Assembly: GCF_014700075.1 (NCBI RefSeq)
Contig: NZ_JACXBU010000003.1
Location: 496,001-560,000 of the forward strand
Origin: Pseudomonas sp. JM0905a
GTDB taxonomy: Bacteria > Pseudomonadota > Gammaproteobacteria > Pseudomonadales > Pseudomonadaceae
Reading direction: 5' to 3'
DNA length: 64,000 bases
Part shown: in pieces, positions 36,879 through 46,979 of the stretch
How the letters are laid out: every line of letters starts with the position of its first letter
How positions within the stretch are numbered: the first letter of the stretch is position 1
The notes under the pieces: generated by a model
What the model was told of the DNA's origin: nothing
The model's database searches: none
What the model saw: only the letters and a program-made list of their open reading frames with translations
Made by a program: the position numbers and the translations under genes

Positions 36879-37274
36879 TCAGTCTTTGGGCTTGAACGCG
36901 CAGTAGCCGGGGCGCGGGCCGATGCGCGGGTGGTTGCGGCAGGTTTCCGGGCGCTTGTCGTAGACGGTACACAGCCGGCTCTTGCGGTCGAGGAAGTAGC
37001 AGTCGTTGTTGCCCATGCGGGTGAGGGTGAAGATGCCGGACTTCTGGTTGAAGCGCTCTACCACGCCTTCCTTCATCAGCCTTTTCGCGATGTTCTTCGG
37101 CGGCTCGCCACGCTCGAACTCGGCCACCAGTTCCAGGCGGATCAGGTCACTCAGACGCGTTTCGACCGGCATGGTGCAGCAGCTGGAAACGCAGGCGTGG
37201 CACATGGTCTTTTCGTATTTGATCCAGGTGTCCGTCCGGTCGAGGTCGGCACCGACGATCATCATGGTCTTCAT
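36879..37274 (-). CDS. YkgJ-family cysteine-cluster protein
   Basis: 131-residue cytoplasmic protein. Cysteines are clustered at MCHACVSSCCTMP (about residues 24-36) and later at CYFLDRKSRLCTVYDKRPETCRNH and the C-terminal YCAF, the pattern of the YkgJ/zinc-or-iron-cluster-binding family. Function of the family is unknown; a bound Fe-S or zinc site is assumed. The start is uncertain among three nearby ATGs (37274, 37265, 37262). It is divergent from the DUF2339 gene; the 266-bp gap between them holds a palindrome, GTTTCCCGTCGGGGAAC (37338-37354), that could be an operator. Confidence 0.85.
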   Translation of the reverse strand: MKTMMIVGADLDRTDTWIKYEKTMCHACVSSCCTMPVETRLSDLIRLELVAEFERGEPPKNIAKRLMKEGVVERFNQKSGIFTLTRMGNNDCYFLDRKSRLCTVYDKRPETCRNHPRIGPRPGYCAFKPKD

Positions 37275-37540
37275 GGTCGGCGAGCAGGCAAGGGGAGAAG
37301 GGCGGGCATCATAGCGATGTCGGTGAAAAAGTGAACAGTTTCCCGTCGGGGAACATGAAATTTCCCTTTGTCTCTACAGATTTGTGCCGGCGTTGTGCTG
37401 AGCTGTAGGAATCTTCTGTGTCTGTGAGTCAGAACTGAGACGTCTCTTATTGGGGACGATACCGGTTCTCTTGTAGCTTCTAGCTGATACCGGTCGCGAG
37501 GAATGCGGCCAACCTGCCCAACCATCTGAGTAATCGCTGC

Positions 37541-40500
37541 ATGCAATGGATCTTCATGCTGATTGGCCTGGCCTTCGGGGCCGGGATAGATGAAAGCGTC
37601 ACGGGTGCCCTGCTCGGCGGCCTGATGGGCCTGGGGCTGGGGCAGGCCATTCGCCTCCAGTGGCTGACGCGGGAGAACGCCGAGCTGCGCAAGTCGCTGG
37701 CCAGCTTCGCCGCCCGTTTCGACAAGGGCACCCAGGCCATCCATGAGCGCCTGCTCAAGGTGGAACAGGGCAGGGCGCAGCCGGTTGAAGCAGCGCCTCC
37801 CGTTGCCGAACCGGCCACGCCTGTGGCACAGGCCGCGCCTGAACCGGCACCCGACGACAGCGAACTGGTCTGGGAACTGCCGGCTGACGTGCTGGAACAG
37901 CCCACTGCGGCGGCCGAACCGGCGCCCGAGCCTGCTCCTGCTGACGCCTGGGGCCAGGAAGCGCGCCCCGAGGCGCCACGCCGTGCGCCACCGATTCCCC
38001 CCAAGCCTCGCGAGCCCTCCCTGCTCGAACGGGGCTTTGCCGCCGCCCGCAACTGGCTGTTCGGTGGCAATACCGTGCTGCGCATCGGCGTTGTGCTGCT
38101 GTTCCTCGGCCTGGCCTTCCTGCTGCGCTACGCCACCGAAGGCATGGTGGTGCCGGTGGAGCTGCGTTACGCCGGGGTAGCGCTGGCCGCCATCGCGTTA
38201 CTGGGGCTCGGCTGGTGGCTACGCCGACGCAATCCCAATTACGGCCTGATGCTTCAGGGCGCCGGGATCGCCGTGCTCTACCTGACGGTATTCGCGGCCA
38301 TGCGCCTGCACCCGTTGCTGGACCCGAAAATGGCCTTCGGCCTGCTGGTGGCGGTCACCCTGTTTTCCGCGATCCTCGCGGTGGCGCAGGACGCCCTGGG
38401 CCTTGCAGCCGCTGCGGCGCTGGGTGGCTTTGCCGCGCCCATCCTCACCTCCAGCGGCAGCGGCGACCATGTGGCGCTGTTCAGCTATTTCGCGCTGCTC
38501 AATGCGGGCATCTTCGCCATCGCCTGGTTCAAGGCCTGGCGCCTGCTCAACCTGATCGGTTTCGTCGGCACCTTCGGCATCGGCTTCGCCTGGGGCCTGC
38601 GTTCCTATCGGCCGGAGCTCTTCGCCAGCACCGAGCCCTTCCTGGTGCTGTTCTTCCTGATGTACGTGGGCATCGGCCTGCTCTTCGCTCGGCGCAAACT
38701 GGCCGAAGCGACGGATGCGCCAGAGGAGCGCGGCGAGTTGCTGCGCTGGTCGGCGCGCCAGGCGGACACGGTGGACGGTACCGTGTTGTTCGGCCCGCCG
38801 ATCATCGGTTTCGGCCTGCAGGTGGCGCTGATCCGCCATATCGAGTTCGGCACTGCCTTCAGCGCCCTTGCCCTCGGGCTGTTCTACATCGTCCTGGCGC
38901 GCATCCTGGCGGGCCGCACCGCTGGCCGCGCGTTGCTGCTGGTGGAAACCTGCCTGGCGCTGGGCGTGGTGTTCGGCAGTCTGGCGATTCCTCTGGGGTT
39001 GGATGCCCGCTGGACTTCCGCCGCCTGGGCGGTGGAAGGCGCCGGCATCTACTGGCTCGGCTTGCGCCAGGGCCGGCCGCTGGCGCGGGCGTTCGCCTTG
39101 CTGCTGCAGTTCGGCGCGGCGGTGGCTTTCCTCGGTGGGCTGCGGGCGGGCAGCTACACGTTGCTGGATGGCTCACCCCTGGGCGCGCTGATGCTGGGTA
39201 CCGCGCTGCTGTTCGTGTTCTGGCAACTGCGCCGGGCACCTGCCGACGCGGCGACGGGGCTGGAGCAGCGCAGCGCGCCGGTATTCGCCTGTGCGGGGTT
39301 GGCGTTCCTCTACCTGATAGCGCCGCTTTGCTTTGCGGCCGAAGGCACGGCCATCGCCTGGGCGCTGGCGGGGTTGGCGACGATCTTCGTCGGACTGCGT
39401 CTGCTCTCCCGCGCGTTCCTGTTCAGCGCTTTCGCGGTGCAGTTGCTCGGTGGCGCGATCTTCCTGCTCGATCTGGACGGTTCCGGCCTTGGCAGCGGTG
39501 CCGTGCCGGGGTGGCGCGGGTTGCTGGTGGCGTCGCTCATCGGCCTGGCGCTGATCGCCGGGATGCTGCTGGCCGCCCGTCACCCGCTGGCGCGTGCGGA
39601 TGTGCGGCTGCTGCGGAGCCTGTCGCTGGTGCTGCTGGCGGGGCTGGCCTTCGTCAACCTGGCGGTGCTGTTCGTGCTGCCCTGGCGTACCGCAGGCGCG
39701 GTGTGGGCGGGCAGCGGTCTGTTGATTCTCTGGCTCAGCCTGTATCTGCAACAGCGCGCGGCGTTCTGGTTTGGCCTGTTCCTGCAGCTCCTGGCCGGTT
39801 TCAGCTTCCTGGCGGTGAGTCCGCTGTTGCTGGGCGAGCTGAGTGGTGAAGACCTGAGCCCGCTGGCCCATGCCGGTTTCTGGACGCCGGCGGTGCTGGC
39901 GCTGGCGGCCTTCGTCGGTGCCTGGCGCCTGCAACGGGCTGCTCGGGCGGAGGTGGCCATGGGTGGCCTCAGCCTCGCGCACCTGGCGCAGCTGCTGCTG
40001 GCCTGGAGTGCCGGCTGGTGGGCAATGGCCTGGCTGGCGGAGATCGGCCGTTTCGCCGCGCCCGAATTACAGGTGCCTCTGGCCTTGCTGCTGGCGTCCG
40101 CGAGCGCAGCCTTCACCACTTGGCTGGCCGGCCGCGAACAATGGCGTGCCCTGGCGCTGCTGTGCCTGGCGCTGGCCCCGGCTGGGGTGGTGGCGCTGGG
40201 GGTGGCCTGGGAGCCGCAATACCACCCGGCGGCGAGCTTTGGCTGGGCAGGCTGGGGCGCGCTGTTCGTCGTGCACCTGCTGGCGCTGCGCAGGCTGGAT
40301 GGGCTCCTGCCCGGCGGCGCGCGCAGCGCCTCCCATGTGCTGGCATGCTGGCTGCTGCTCGGCGTGCTGGCGCTGGAACTCCGCTACCTGCTGATGCTGT
40401 TGTCCGAGCAGTACAACGCCTGGCGCTGGCTGGGCTGGGCGCTGCTGCCGAGTGCCTGGCTGCTGCTGGTGGCCTTGCGTCCGCGCCTGCCCTGGCCGGT

Positions 40501-41122
40501 GGCGGCCTATCCACGGGAATACCGCCTGTGGGCCTCGCTGCCGCTGGCACTGCTGATGCTGGCCTGGTTCTGGATCGCCAACGCCTGGAGCGATGGCGCC
40601 GCGGAGCCGCTGCCCTATCTGCCGCTGCTCAATCCGCTGGAATTGGGCCTGCTGTTCGCGCTGCTGGGCGTCTACCTCTGGGTGCGCGACTGCCTGCCCC
40701 GGTTCGACCTGCCTGAGCTGCCGGCCTGGCCGATCCAGGGTGTGGCGGGTGTTTCGTTGTTCGCCCTGGCCACGGCGGCGGTATTCCGTTGCGCGCATCA
40801 CTGGGGCGGTGTGCCGTACCAACTGGAGGCGCAGCTGGATTCCATGCTGGTGCAGGCCGGGTTGTCCATCGTCTGGACCAGCATCGCCCTCGGCCTGATG
40901 GTGGTCGGCCACCTGCGTGCCTGGCGCCAGCTCTGGCTGGTGGGTGCGGTGCTGATCGCGCTGGTGGTGGCCAAGCTGTTCTTCGTCGAACTGGGCAACC
41001 GCGGTGGCCTGGAGCGCATCGTGTCTTTCATCGGCGTCGGCGTCCTGCTGCTGATCGTCGGCTACTTCGCGCCGCTGCCGCCCAGGCGCGCGGAACCTGA
41101 ACAGGAGCGGGTCAACGCATGA
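37541..41122 (+). CDS. DUF2339 large polytopic membrane protein
   Basis: 1193-residue inner-membrane protein. A first membrane helix (MLIGLAFGAGI) and a short coiled stretch (NAELRKSLASFAARFDKG) are followed by a Pro/Glu/Ala-rich linker (about 75-165). After that comes a very long run of hydrophobic helices, probably more than 25, with short loops. This is the DUF2339 layout. Function unknown. It overlaps the following DUF3999 gene by ATGA, and the two families are usually paired, suggesting a membrane complex with an exposed partner. Arg-Ala-Trp-rich loops and a Leu-rich composition reflect its high GC. Confidence 0.9.
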   Translation: MQWIFMLIGLAFGAGIDESVTGALLGGLMGLGLGQAIRLQWLTRENAELRKSLASFAARFDKGTQAIHERLLKVEQGRAQPVEAAPPVAEPATPVAQAAPEPAPDDSELVWELPADVLEQPTAAAEPAPEPAPADAWGQEARPEAPRRAPPIPPKPREPSLLERGFAAARNWLFGGNTVLRIGVVLLFLGLAFLLRYATEGMVVPVELRYAGVALAAIALLGLGWWLRRRNPNYGLMLQGAGIAVLYLTVFAAMRLHPLLDPKMAFGLLVAVTLFSAILAVAQDALGLAAAAALGGFAAPILTSSGSGDHVALFSYFALLNAGIFAIAWFKAWRLLNLIGFVGTFGIGFAWGLRSYRPELFASTEPFLVLFFLMYVGIGLLFARRKLAEATDAPEERGELLRWSARQADTVDGTVLFGPPIIGFGLQVALIRHIEFGTAFSALALGLFYIVLARILAGRTAGRALLLVETCLALGVVFGSLAIPLGLDARWTSAAWAVEGAGIYWLGLRQGRPLARAFALLLQFGAAVAFLGGLRAGSYTLLDGSPLGALMLGTALLFVFWQLRRAPADAATGLEQRSAPVFACAGLAFLYLIAPLCFAAEGTAIAWALAGLATIFVGLRLLSRAFLFSAFAVQLLGGAIFLLDLDGSGLGSGAVPGWRGLLVASLIGLALIAGMLLAARHPLARADVRLLRSLSLVLLAGLAFVNLAVLFVLPWRTAGAVWAGSGLLILWLSLYLQQRAAFWFGLFLQLLAGFSFLAVSPLLLGELSGEDLSPLAHAGFWTPAVLALAAFVGAWRLQRAARAEVAMGGLSLAHLAQLLLAWSAGWWAMAWLAEIGRFAAPELQVPLALLLASASAAFTTWLAGREQWRALALLCLALAPAGVVALGVAWEPQYHPAASFGWAGWGALFVVHLLALRRLDGLLPGGARSASHVLACWLLLGVLALELRYLLMLLSEQYNAWRWLGWALLPSAWLLLVALRPRLPWPVAAYPREYRLWASLPLALLMLAWFWIANAWSDGAAEPLPYLPLLNPLELGLLFALLGVYLWVRDCLPRFDLPELPAWPIQGVAGVSLFALATAAVFRCAHHWGGVPYQLEAQLDSMLVQAGLSIVWTSIALGLMVVGHLRAWRQLWLVGAVLIALVVAKLFFVELGNRGGLERIVSFIGVGVLLLIVGYFAPLPPRRAEPEQERVNA

Positions 41123-42504
41123 TCGATTTGTCTTCCCTGCGCCGCCCCGGCCTGGCCCTGCTGGCTGGCCTGGGGTTGCTCTGCCAGCCGCTGCTCGCCG
41201 CCGAGCAACCCGAGGATTTCACCACCCGCGTCGAACTGCGCGTGGAAGGCCAGGGGCCCTGGTATCGCTTGGACATGCCCATGGCCGTGCATTTCGCCGC
41301 GCGCCATGCCGACCTGCGCGACCTGCGGGTGTTCAACGCCGAGGGTGAGGCCCTGGCCTACGCCCTGACCCGCAGCAGCGCCAGTGAGCGTCGTGCCCGT
41401 CATGAACATCCGTTGCGCTGGTTCCCCCTGCACGGCTCCACCGAGAGCGCGGCAGGGTTGCCCAGTGTGCGGGTTGAGCGCAGCACCACGGGGACGGTGG
41501 TGCAGGTGGTGCCGGAGAGCCCGGCTTCGGCTGGCGAGCAATTGCGCGGCTGGCTACTGGACGCGAGCGGCGTGCAGGCGCCCCTGGAGAAACTCAGCCT
41601 GGACTGGAGCGGTGGTGGCGAAGGCTTCCAGCGTTTCAGCATCGAGGCCAGCGATGACCTGCAGCATTGGGAAGCCTGGGGCGATGGCCAGGTGGCCCGG
41701 CTGTCCTTTGCCGATCAACGCATCGACCAGCGCGAAGTGACCTTGCCGGGACGACCGGCGCGCTATCTGCGCCTGCTCTGGCAGAGTCCGCGGCAAGCCC
41801 CGGAACTGACCGCCGTGAAGGTGGTGAGCGCCAGCCGCGAGAGCCTGCCGGCGTCGATGGCCTGGTCGGCACCGCTGGAGCCGGTCAGCAGCAAGGATGG
41901 CCAGTACCTCTGGGACCTGCCCCTAGGGCTGCCCATCGAGCGTCTGCGCATTGCCGTGGAGCGTCCCGGAAGCCTGTTGCCGATACAGGTGGAGGCGCGT
42001 CGTGACGGCGCTCCGCAATGGCAGCCGCTGGCCTCGGGCCTGCTCTACCGCCTGCCCCAGGACGGCAAGGAAGTGGCCCAGGAGGAACTGGACCTGCCGG
42101 GCTGGATGGCGGTCAAGCAGCTGCGCCTGACGGTGGACCAGCGCGCCGGCGGTTTCGGCCAGCAGGTGCCCCGCCTGGAGGTGGGCATGCATGCCACCCA
42201 GGTGGTGTTCCTCGCCCGTGGCAACCCGCCGTTCACCCTGGCGCTGGGCAATGCCGAGGCCAGCCGAACGGAGCTGCCCCTGGCCACGCTGGTGCCGGGC
42301 TTCGACGCTTCCAGCCTGGAGAAGATGGGGCGCGCCGAGGCGGTGGCGATACCGGCGCAGGTCGGCGAACATCCGGCGGAGCGGCAGACTGCCGAGCAGG
42401 TCGTCTGGAAGCGCGTCGGCCTCTGGGCCGTGCTGCTGTTGGGCGTCGGCTTGCTGGGCGTCATGGCGTTCAGCCTGCTGCGCCGGCCGGCCGCTCGTTC
42501 CTGA
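41119..42504 (+). CDS. DUF3999 membrane-anchored periplasmic protein
   Basis: 461-residue protein with a signal peptide (LALLAGLGLLCQPLLAAEQ), a long periplasmic part rich in beta strands (DFTTRVELRVEGQGPWYRL) and a C-terminal membrane helix (VGLWAVLLLGVGLLGVMAFS) ending LLRRPAARS. This matches DUF3999. The ATG overlaps the DUF2339 stop, indicating translational coupling. It probably works with DUF2339 at the inner membrane, perhaps on carbohydrate or envelope material, but no activity is established. Confidence 0.88.
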   Translation: MIDLSSLRRPGLALLAGLGLLCQPLLAAEQPEDFTTRVELRVEGQGPWYRLDMPMAVHFAARHADLRDLRVFNAEGEALAYALTRSSASERRARHEHPLRWFPLHGSTESAAGLPSVRVERSTTGTVVQVVPESPASAGEQLRGWLLDASGVQAPLEKLSLDWSGGGEGFQRFSIEASDDLQHWEAWGDGQVARLSFADQRIDQREVTLPGRPARYLRLLWQSPRQAPELTAVKVVSASRESLPASMAWSAPLEPVSSKDGQYLWDLPLGLPIERLRIAVERPGSLLPIQVEARRDGAPQWQPLASGLLYRLPQDGKEVAQEELDLPGWMAVKQLRLTVDQRAGGFGQQVPRLEVGMHATQVVFLARGNPPFTLALGNAEASRTELPLATLVPGFDASSLEKMGRAEAVAIPAQVGEHPAERQTAEQVVWKRVGLWAVLLLGVGLLGVMAFSLLRRPAARS

Positions 42505-42670
42505 TGGGTGACGCGGCTCGCAGGCGGAAGTGGTGGCGTTTTGATGTATCTTTGTTCCGTCATTCCACGGGCTGCAGCAGACGGCCCTTATTCAGGTCAG
42601 GACGGCCAGTGACCAGCCTCAAACAGTTCCACTTCGTTGCCTCGCTTGCCAGGCTCCCCGGAGCCCGGCG

Positions 42671-44320
42671 ATGAACACCTGCCTGACCGGTGGCTGGAGC
42701 TTCAGCTGGCCGGTGGCGCTGACCCTCGCGGTCGGCATCGGGGTGATCCTCATGGCGCGTTGGGTGAGCCGCCAGCGCCACTTCCCCGGTCGCGAGAGCT
42801 TCATCGTCCTGCATGCCGGCATCTGCTGGTGGCTCGCCGCAGCGGGGCTGGAGCTTGCAGCACAAGGTCCGCAGTGCAAGGTGTTCTGGGCCAGCATGGC
42901 GTGGCCGGGGATCATCGGTGTGCCGACCTTCTGGGCGGTGTTTCTCTGGCAGTTCGTCAACAGCACCCGTGAACCTCTGACGCTGCGCGGCTTCCTGCTG
43001 CTGGGCATCGGCCCGCTGGTCGCCTCGGCCATGGCCCTGAGCAACCCCTGGCACCAGCTGTTCTACGGCCCCGGCACGCTGCCGGTGGACGACAGCCTGG
43101 GCGCGGCGATCCGCTATGACCACGGCCCGCTGTTCGATGCCGTGGCCATCTATGTCTACGTCTTCATGATCTTCTGCCTGGCCGTGGTGACCCGCGCCGC
43201 CCTGGCCAGCCACGGCCTGCACCGACGGCACTACCTGGCCTTCGTGCTGGTCACCTGCGTGCCCTGGGGCGCCAACCTGAGCTATGTGGTCTACGGCTGG
43301 ACCCTGTTCGGTTTCGATCCCACGCCATTCAGCTTCGCCTTCACCTTGGTGGCCTTCGCCTGCCTGATCCTCGGTGTACGCCTGTTCGATCTGCTGCCGG
43401 TCGCGCGTCACCTGCTGCTGGAGGAACTGCCCGACCCGGTGCTGGTGGTCGACCCGCAGCGCCGGGTGATCGACGCTAACCCCGCCGCGCTGGAACTGGC
43501 CGGGCAGTCCGCCTCCTGGCAGGGCACGACCCTGTCCAATTGGCCGGTCTACGGCGTGGAACTGAACGCGATGCTGACGGCGGGAGAGAAGGAGATGCTG
43601 CTGATCCCGGCCAGCTCCTCGCGCTATTTCGAGGTGCGCTCCCGCGATATCGAGCGGGTGACCCGGAGCGGTACCTTCATCCTCGGGCAGATGTTCTACC
43701 TGCGTGACATCACCGAGCGCCATTGCAGCGAACTCAAGCTGGCCGAGGCGCTGGCCACCAGCGAGGAACGCCTGCGCACCATCACCCGCCTGCACGAACA
43801 GTTGCAGGAGCAGGCCCTGCGCGATCCGCTGACCGGCCTCTACAACCGCCGCCATCTGGGCGAACTGTTCGCCCGCGAGCTGACCCGCAGCCAGCGCGAG
43901 CGCACGCCCATTTCCCTGGCGCTGATCGACCTCGATCACTTCAAGCAGCTCAATGACCGCCACGGCCACCTGGTGGGCGACGACGTGCTGCGCGCCGTGG
44001 CTATCCACCTGACGGGCAACCTGCGTGGCAGCGATGCCGTGTTCCGCATCGGCGGCGAAGAATTCCTCCTCCTCCTGCCCGGCGCCGCCGGCGATGAGGC
44101 ATTCGCCCGCCTGCAGACGCTTTGCCAGGCGCTGGCTGGCCAGCCGCTGCCCACCCGCGAGGGACCGCTGTCGGTGACCCTCTCCGCCGGCCTGGCCGTC
44201 TGGCCGGCCCAGGGGCAGACGCTGGAGGAGCTGATGCAGGTCGCAGACGCCGCGCTGTACGACGCCAAGCGCAACGGCCGGAACCAGGTGCGGCGACTGG
44301 CTGCTACAGGTGCCGACTGA
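42671..44320 (+). CDS. Membrane-bound diguanylate cyclase (7TM, PAS, GGDEF)
   Basis: 549-residue inner-membrane protein predicted to make cyclic di-GMP from two GTP. Seven membrane helices cover about residues 10-240, like the N-terminus of 7TM histidine kinases. A PAS-like domain (DPVLVVDPQRRVIDANPAAL) follows, then a short helix and the GGDEF domain from about 375, beginning DPLTGLYNRRHL. The active site reads RIGGEEF, a functional variant, and RGSD five residues before it is an intact product-inhibition I-site. No EAL domain. The signal sensed by the membrane part is unknown. It stands alone, 166 bp after the DUF3999 gene. Confidence 0.93.
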   Translation: MNTCLTGGWSFSWPVALTLAVGIGVILMARWVSRQRHFPGRESFIVLHAGICWWLAAAGLELAAQGPQCKVFWASMAWPGIIGVPTFWAVFLWQFVNSTREPLTLRGFLLLGIGPLVASAMALSNPWHQLFYGPGTLPVDDSLGAAIRYDHGPLFDAVAIYVYVFMIFCLAVVTRAALASHGLHRRHYLAFVLVTCVPWGANLSYVVYGWTLFGFDPTPFSFAFTLVAFACLILGVRLFDLLPVARHLLLEELPDPVLVVDPQRRVIDANPAALELAGQSASWQGTTLSNWPVYGVELNAMLTAGEKEMLLIPASSSRYFEVRSRDIERVTRSGTFILGQMFYLRDITERHCSELKLAEALATSEERLRTITRLHEQLQEQALRDPLTGLYNRRHLGELFARELTRSQRERTPISLALIDLDHFKQLNDRHGHLVGDDVLRAVAIHLTGNLRGSDAVFRIGGEEFLLLLPGAAGDEAFARLQTLCQALAGQPLPTREGPLSVTLSAGLAVWPAQGQTLEELMQVADAALYDAKRNGRNQVRRLAATGAD

Positions 44321-44475
44321 CGGCTGAACCAGTGGCCGAGACCGGCGTCAGATAAATTCGCAGCCCCTGTCAGGCTGTCATTACCGCCATTTCAGCGCCT
44401 TCCATCCCGCTGAGAGGCATTGCGAAACGACTCGCGCTAAACTGCGCGCATTTTTCCACCCTCCGGAGCCATTTC

Positions 44476-45486
44476 ATGTCCCGCGTTACCCTGAGTCGCT
44501 ACCTGATCGAGCAGACCCGAAGCCACAACACTCCTGCCGATCTGCGCTTCCTCATCGAGGTCGTCGCGCGCGCCTGCAAGGAAATCAGCCATGCGGTGTC
44601 CAAGGGCGCGCTGGGCGGCGTGCTCGGCAGCATGGGCACCGAGAACGTGCAGGGCGAAGTGCAGAAGAAGCTGGACGTGATGTCCAACGAAATCCTGCTG
44701 GAAGCCAACGAGTGGGGCGGCCACCTGGCCGGCATGGCGTCCGAGGAAATGGACAACGCCTACCAGATCCCCGGCAAGTACCCCAAGGGTGCCTACCTGC
44801 TGGTATTCGACCCGCTGGACGGCTCCTCCAACATCGACGTCAACGTGTCGGTGGGCACCATCTTCTCGGTGCTGCGTTGCCCCGAGCAACACCTCTCGCA
44901 GAACGACGCCCTCAACGAGCAGGCCTTCCTGCAGCCGGGCACCAAGCAGGTTGCTGCCGGCTACGCCATCTACGGTCCGCAGACCATGCTGATGCTGACC
45001 CTGGGCGACGGCGTGAAGGGCTTCACCCTGGATCGCGAGCTGGGCTCCTTCGTGCTCACCCACGACAACATCCGCGTGCCGGAAACCACCGCCGAGTTCG
45101 CCATCAACATGTCCAACCAGCGTCACTGGGAAGCCCCGGTGAAGCGCTACGTCAGCGAGATGCTGGCCGGCAAGGAAGGCGTCCTGGGCAAGAACTACAA
45201 CATGCGCTGGATCGCCTCCATGGTGGCCGACGTGCACCGCATCCTGACCCGCGGCGGCATCTTCATGTACCCCTGGGATGCCCGTGAGCCGGAGAAGCCC
45301 GGCAAGCTGCGCCTGATGTACGAAGCCAACCCGATGTCCTTCATCATCGAGCAGGCCGGCGGCGCCTCCACCGATGGCCGTCAGCGCATCCTCGACATCC
45401 AGCCCAACTCCCTGCACCAGCGCGTGCCGGTCTTCCTGGGTTCCAAGGAAGAAGTCGCCCGCGTCACCGGTTACCACCAGGAGTAA
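44476..45486 (+). CDS. fbp: Fructose-1,6-bisphosphatase class I
   Basis: 336-residue cytoplasmic gluconeogenic enzyme that hydrolyses fructose-1,6-bisphosphate to fructose-6-phosphate. Metal and substrate motifs are present: [19 protein letters not shown], then [18 protein letters not shown], and the later [14 protein letters not shown] and LYEANPMSF-like segments (here [17 protein letters not shown]). Length and sequence match the Pseudomonas enzyme. It is essential for growth on amino acids such as histidine, although the hut genes lie further downstream. It is followed after 3 bp by the DUF924 gene, so the two are cotranscribed. Confidence 0.97.
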   Translation: MSRVTLSRYLIEQTRSHNTPADLRFLIEVVARACKEISHAVSKGALGGVLGSMGTENVQGEVQKKLDVMSNEILLEANEWGGHLAGMASEEMDNAYQIPGKYPKGAYLLVFDPLDGSSNIDVNVSVGTIFSVLRCPEQHLSQNDALNEQAFLQPGTKQVAAGYAIYGPQTMLMLTLGDGVKGFTLDRELGSFVLTHDNIRVPETTAEFAINMSNQRHWEAPVKRYVSEMLAGKEGVLGKNYNMRWIASMVADVHRILTRGGIFMYPWDAREPEKPGKLRLMYEANPMSFIIEQAGGASTDGRQRILDIQPNSLHQRVPVFLGSKEEVARVTGYHQE

Positions 45487-45489
45487 CCC

Positions 45490-46089
45490 ATGCAGCCCTG
45501 GCAGCCGTTGCTGGACTGGTGGTTCGGACCTGAGGCCTCCGCCAGTCAGACCGCCGCGGCGCGCCACGGGTTGTGGTTCGGCAAGAAGGACCATCAGGAT
45601 GCCGAGGCCCGCGAGCGCTTCGGCGGCCTGGTGGAACAGGCCCTGGACGGTGGTCTTGCCGACTGGGCCGACCAGCCGGATGGCTGGCTGGCGCTGGTCG
45701 TGCTGCTGGACCAGCTGCCGCGCATGATTTTCCGCAACGACCCCCGTGGCTTCGCCGGCGACGCCCGCGCCCAGGCGCTGGTTGCCGAGGGCCTGGCTCG
45801 TGGCCTGGACCGGCATCTCAGCCCGATTCGCCAGGTGTTCATCTACCTGGTGCTGGAACACGCCGAAGACCTGGCCAGCCAGGAGCGCGCGCTGTACCGC
45901 TACCGCCTGCTGCTGGATGGTGCCGACACCGCCGAGCGGTCGCTGTTCGAGAACTTCCTCGATTTCTCCGAGCGCCATCGGGTGGTCATCGCCCGATTCG
46001 GTCGTTTTCCCCATCGCAATGCCGTTCTCGGTCGCCCTTCCAGCGACGAAGAAAGCGCATTTCTGCGGGAACCCGGTTCGCGCTTCTAG
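45490..46089 (+). CDS. DUF924 family protein
   Basis: 199-residue cytoplasmic, all-helical protein starting MQPWQPLLDWWFG. It shows DUF924 hallmarks: LVVLLDQLPRMIFRNDPRGF, then FIYLVLEHAEDLASQE and a C-terminal RFGRFPHRNAVLGR. The family has a TPR-like fold and no assigned reaction. It begins 3 bp after the fbp stop and is probably translated from the same message. Confidence 0.93.
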   Translation: MQPWQPLLDWWFGPEASASQTAAARHGLWFGKKDHQDAEARERFGGLVEQALDGGLADWADQPDGWLALVVLLDQLPRMIFRNDPRGFAGDARAQALVAEGLARGLDRHLSPIRQVFIYLVLEHAEDLASQERALYRYRLLLDGADTAERSLFENFLDFSERHRVVIARFGRFPHRNAVLGRPSSDEESAFLREPGSRF

Positions 46090-46158
46090 AATCGAATGGA
46101 ACAATATTGCGACCCGCCCTCTCTGGCGGGCCGTATTCCATCCGCCAAGGAGTGCTTC

Positions 46159-46413
46159 ATGTCGCTGCGTACCCTCGCCCTCTTGTCCTGCTGCCTGGTG
46201 CTGGCCGCCTGCAACAAGCTCAACCAGGAGAACTATTCCAAGCTCAAGTCCGGCATGACCAAGGCCGAAGTGGAGCAGCTGCTCGGCAGCCCGACCGAGT
46301 GCTCCGGCGCCGTTGGCTTCACCAGCTGCACCTGGGGCGATGAGAAGACCTTCGTCAGCGTGCAGTACGCCGGCGAGAAGGTGCTGATGTTCTCCGGAAA
46401 GGGGCTCAAGTGA
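46159..46413 (+). CDS. Small SmpA/OmlA-like (DUF3862-type) lipoprotein
   Basis: 84-residue protein with AAGGAG before the ATG and a lipobox LVLAACN (Cys about residue 18). The mature part, NYSKLKSGMTKAEVEQLLG then SPTECSGAVGFTSCTWG, is the SmpA/OmlA-type fold found in BamE and relatives. It is a probable outer-membrane lipoprotein. The stop overlaps the GTG start of the lipocalin gene (GTGA), so both lipoproteins are made from one message. Confidence 0.88.
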   Translation: MSLRTLALLSCCLVLAACNKLNQENYSKLKSGMTKAEVEQLLGSPTECSGAVGFTSCTWGDEKTFVSVQYAGEKVLMFSGKGLK

Positions 46414-46979
46414 AGCGTGCAGCTGCGCTGTTGGCCGCCCTGGTGCTGGCCGGCTGCGCCAGCCATGGCGAAGCGCCCGTGCCGCCTCGCACCGTGTCGG
46501 GGGTGGACCTCACGCGCTACCAGGGCACCTGGTACGAATTGGCGCGGCTGCCGATGTTCTTCCAGCGCGGCTGCGCCCAGTCCGAAGCACACTACGACCT
46601 GCGGGACGACGGCAGCCTGGGCGTGCTGAACCGCTGCCGGACCCTCGATGGGAGCTGGAAAGAGGCGCAGGGCAATGCCAAGCCCCAGGTGGAAGGACGC
46701 ACCGATAAGCTCTGGGTGCGTTTCGACAACTGGTTCTCCCGGCTCCTGCCGGGTGTCGCCAAGGGTGAGTACTGGGTGTTGTACCTGGACGACGACTACC
46801 GTACCGCCGTGGTGGGCCATCCGGATCGCAAGTATCTCTGGCTGCTGTCGCGCACGCCGGTGGTGTCAGAGAAGACCCGCGAGCAACTGCTGGAAGTGGC
46901 GGAAGAGCAGGGGTATGACACCGACCTGCTGATCTGGCGCACGCCGGACAGCGCCCTCACCCCCAGCCCCTCTCCCTGA
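46410..46979 (+). CDS. blc: Outer-membrane lipoprotein lipocalin Blc
   Basis: 189-residue lipocalin with a lipobox LVLAGCAS (Cys about residue 16). The barrel starts with the lipocalin signature GTWYELARLPMFFQRGC and contains NRCRTLDGSWKEAQGNAKP and the KYLWLLSRTP strand. It likely binds lysophospholipids or fatty acids at the outer membrane, the role known for E. coli Blc. GTG start coupled to the small lipoprotein before it. The final residues (ALTPSPSP) and the stop are encoded by a REP-like palindrome, so the native C-terminus was probably altered by that repeat. Confidence 0.93.
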   Translation: MKRAAALLAALVLAGCASHGEAPVPPRTVSGVDLTRYQGTWYELARLPMFFQRGCAQSEAHYDLRDDGSLGVLNRCRTLDGSWKEAQGNAKPQVEGRTDKLWVRFDNWFSRLLPGVAKGEYWVLYLDDDYRTAVVGHPDRKYLWLLSRTPVVSEKTREQLLEVAEEQGYDTDLLIWRTPDSALTPSPSP

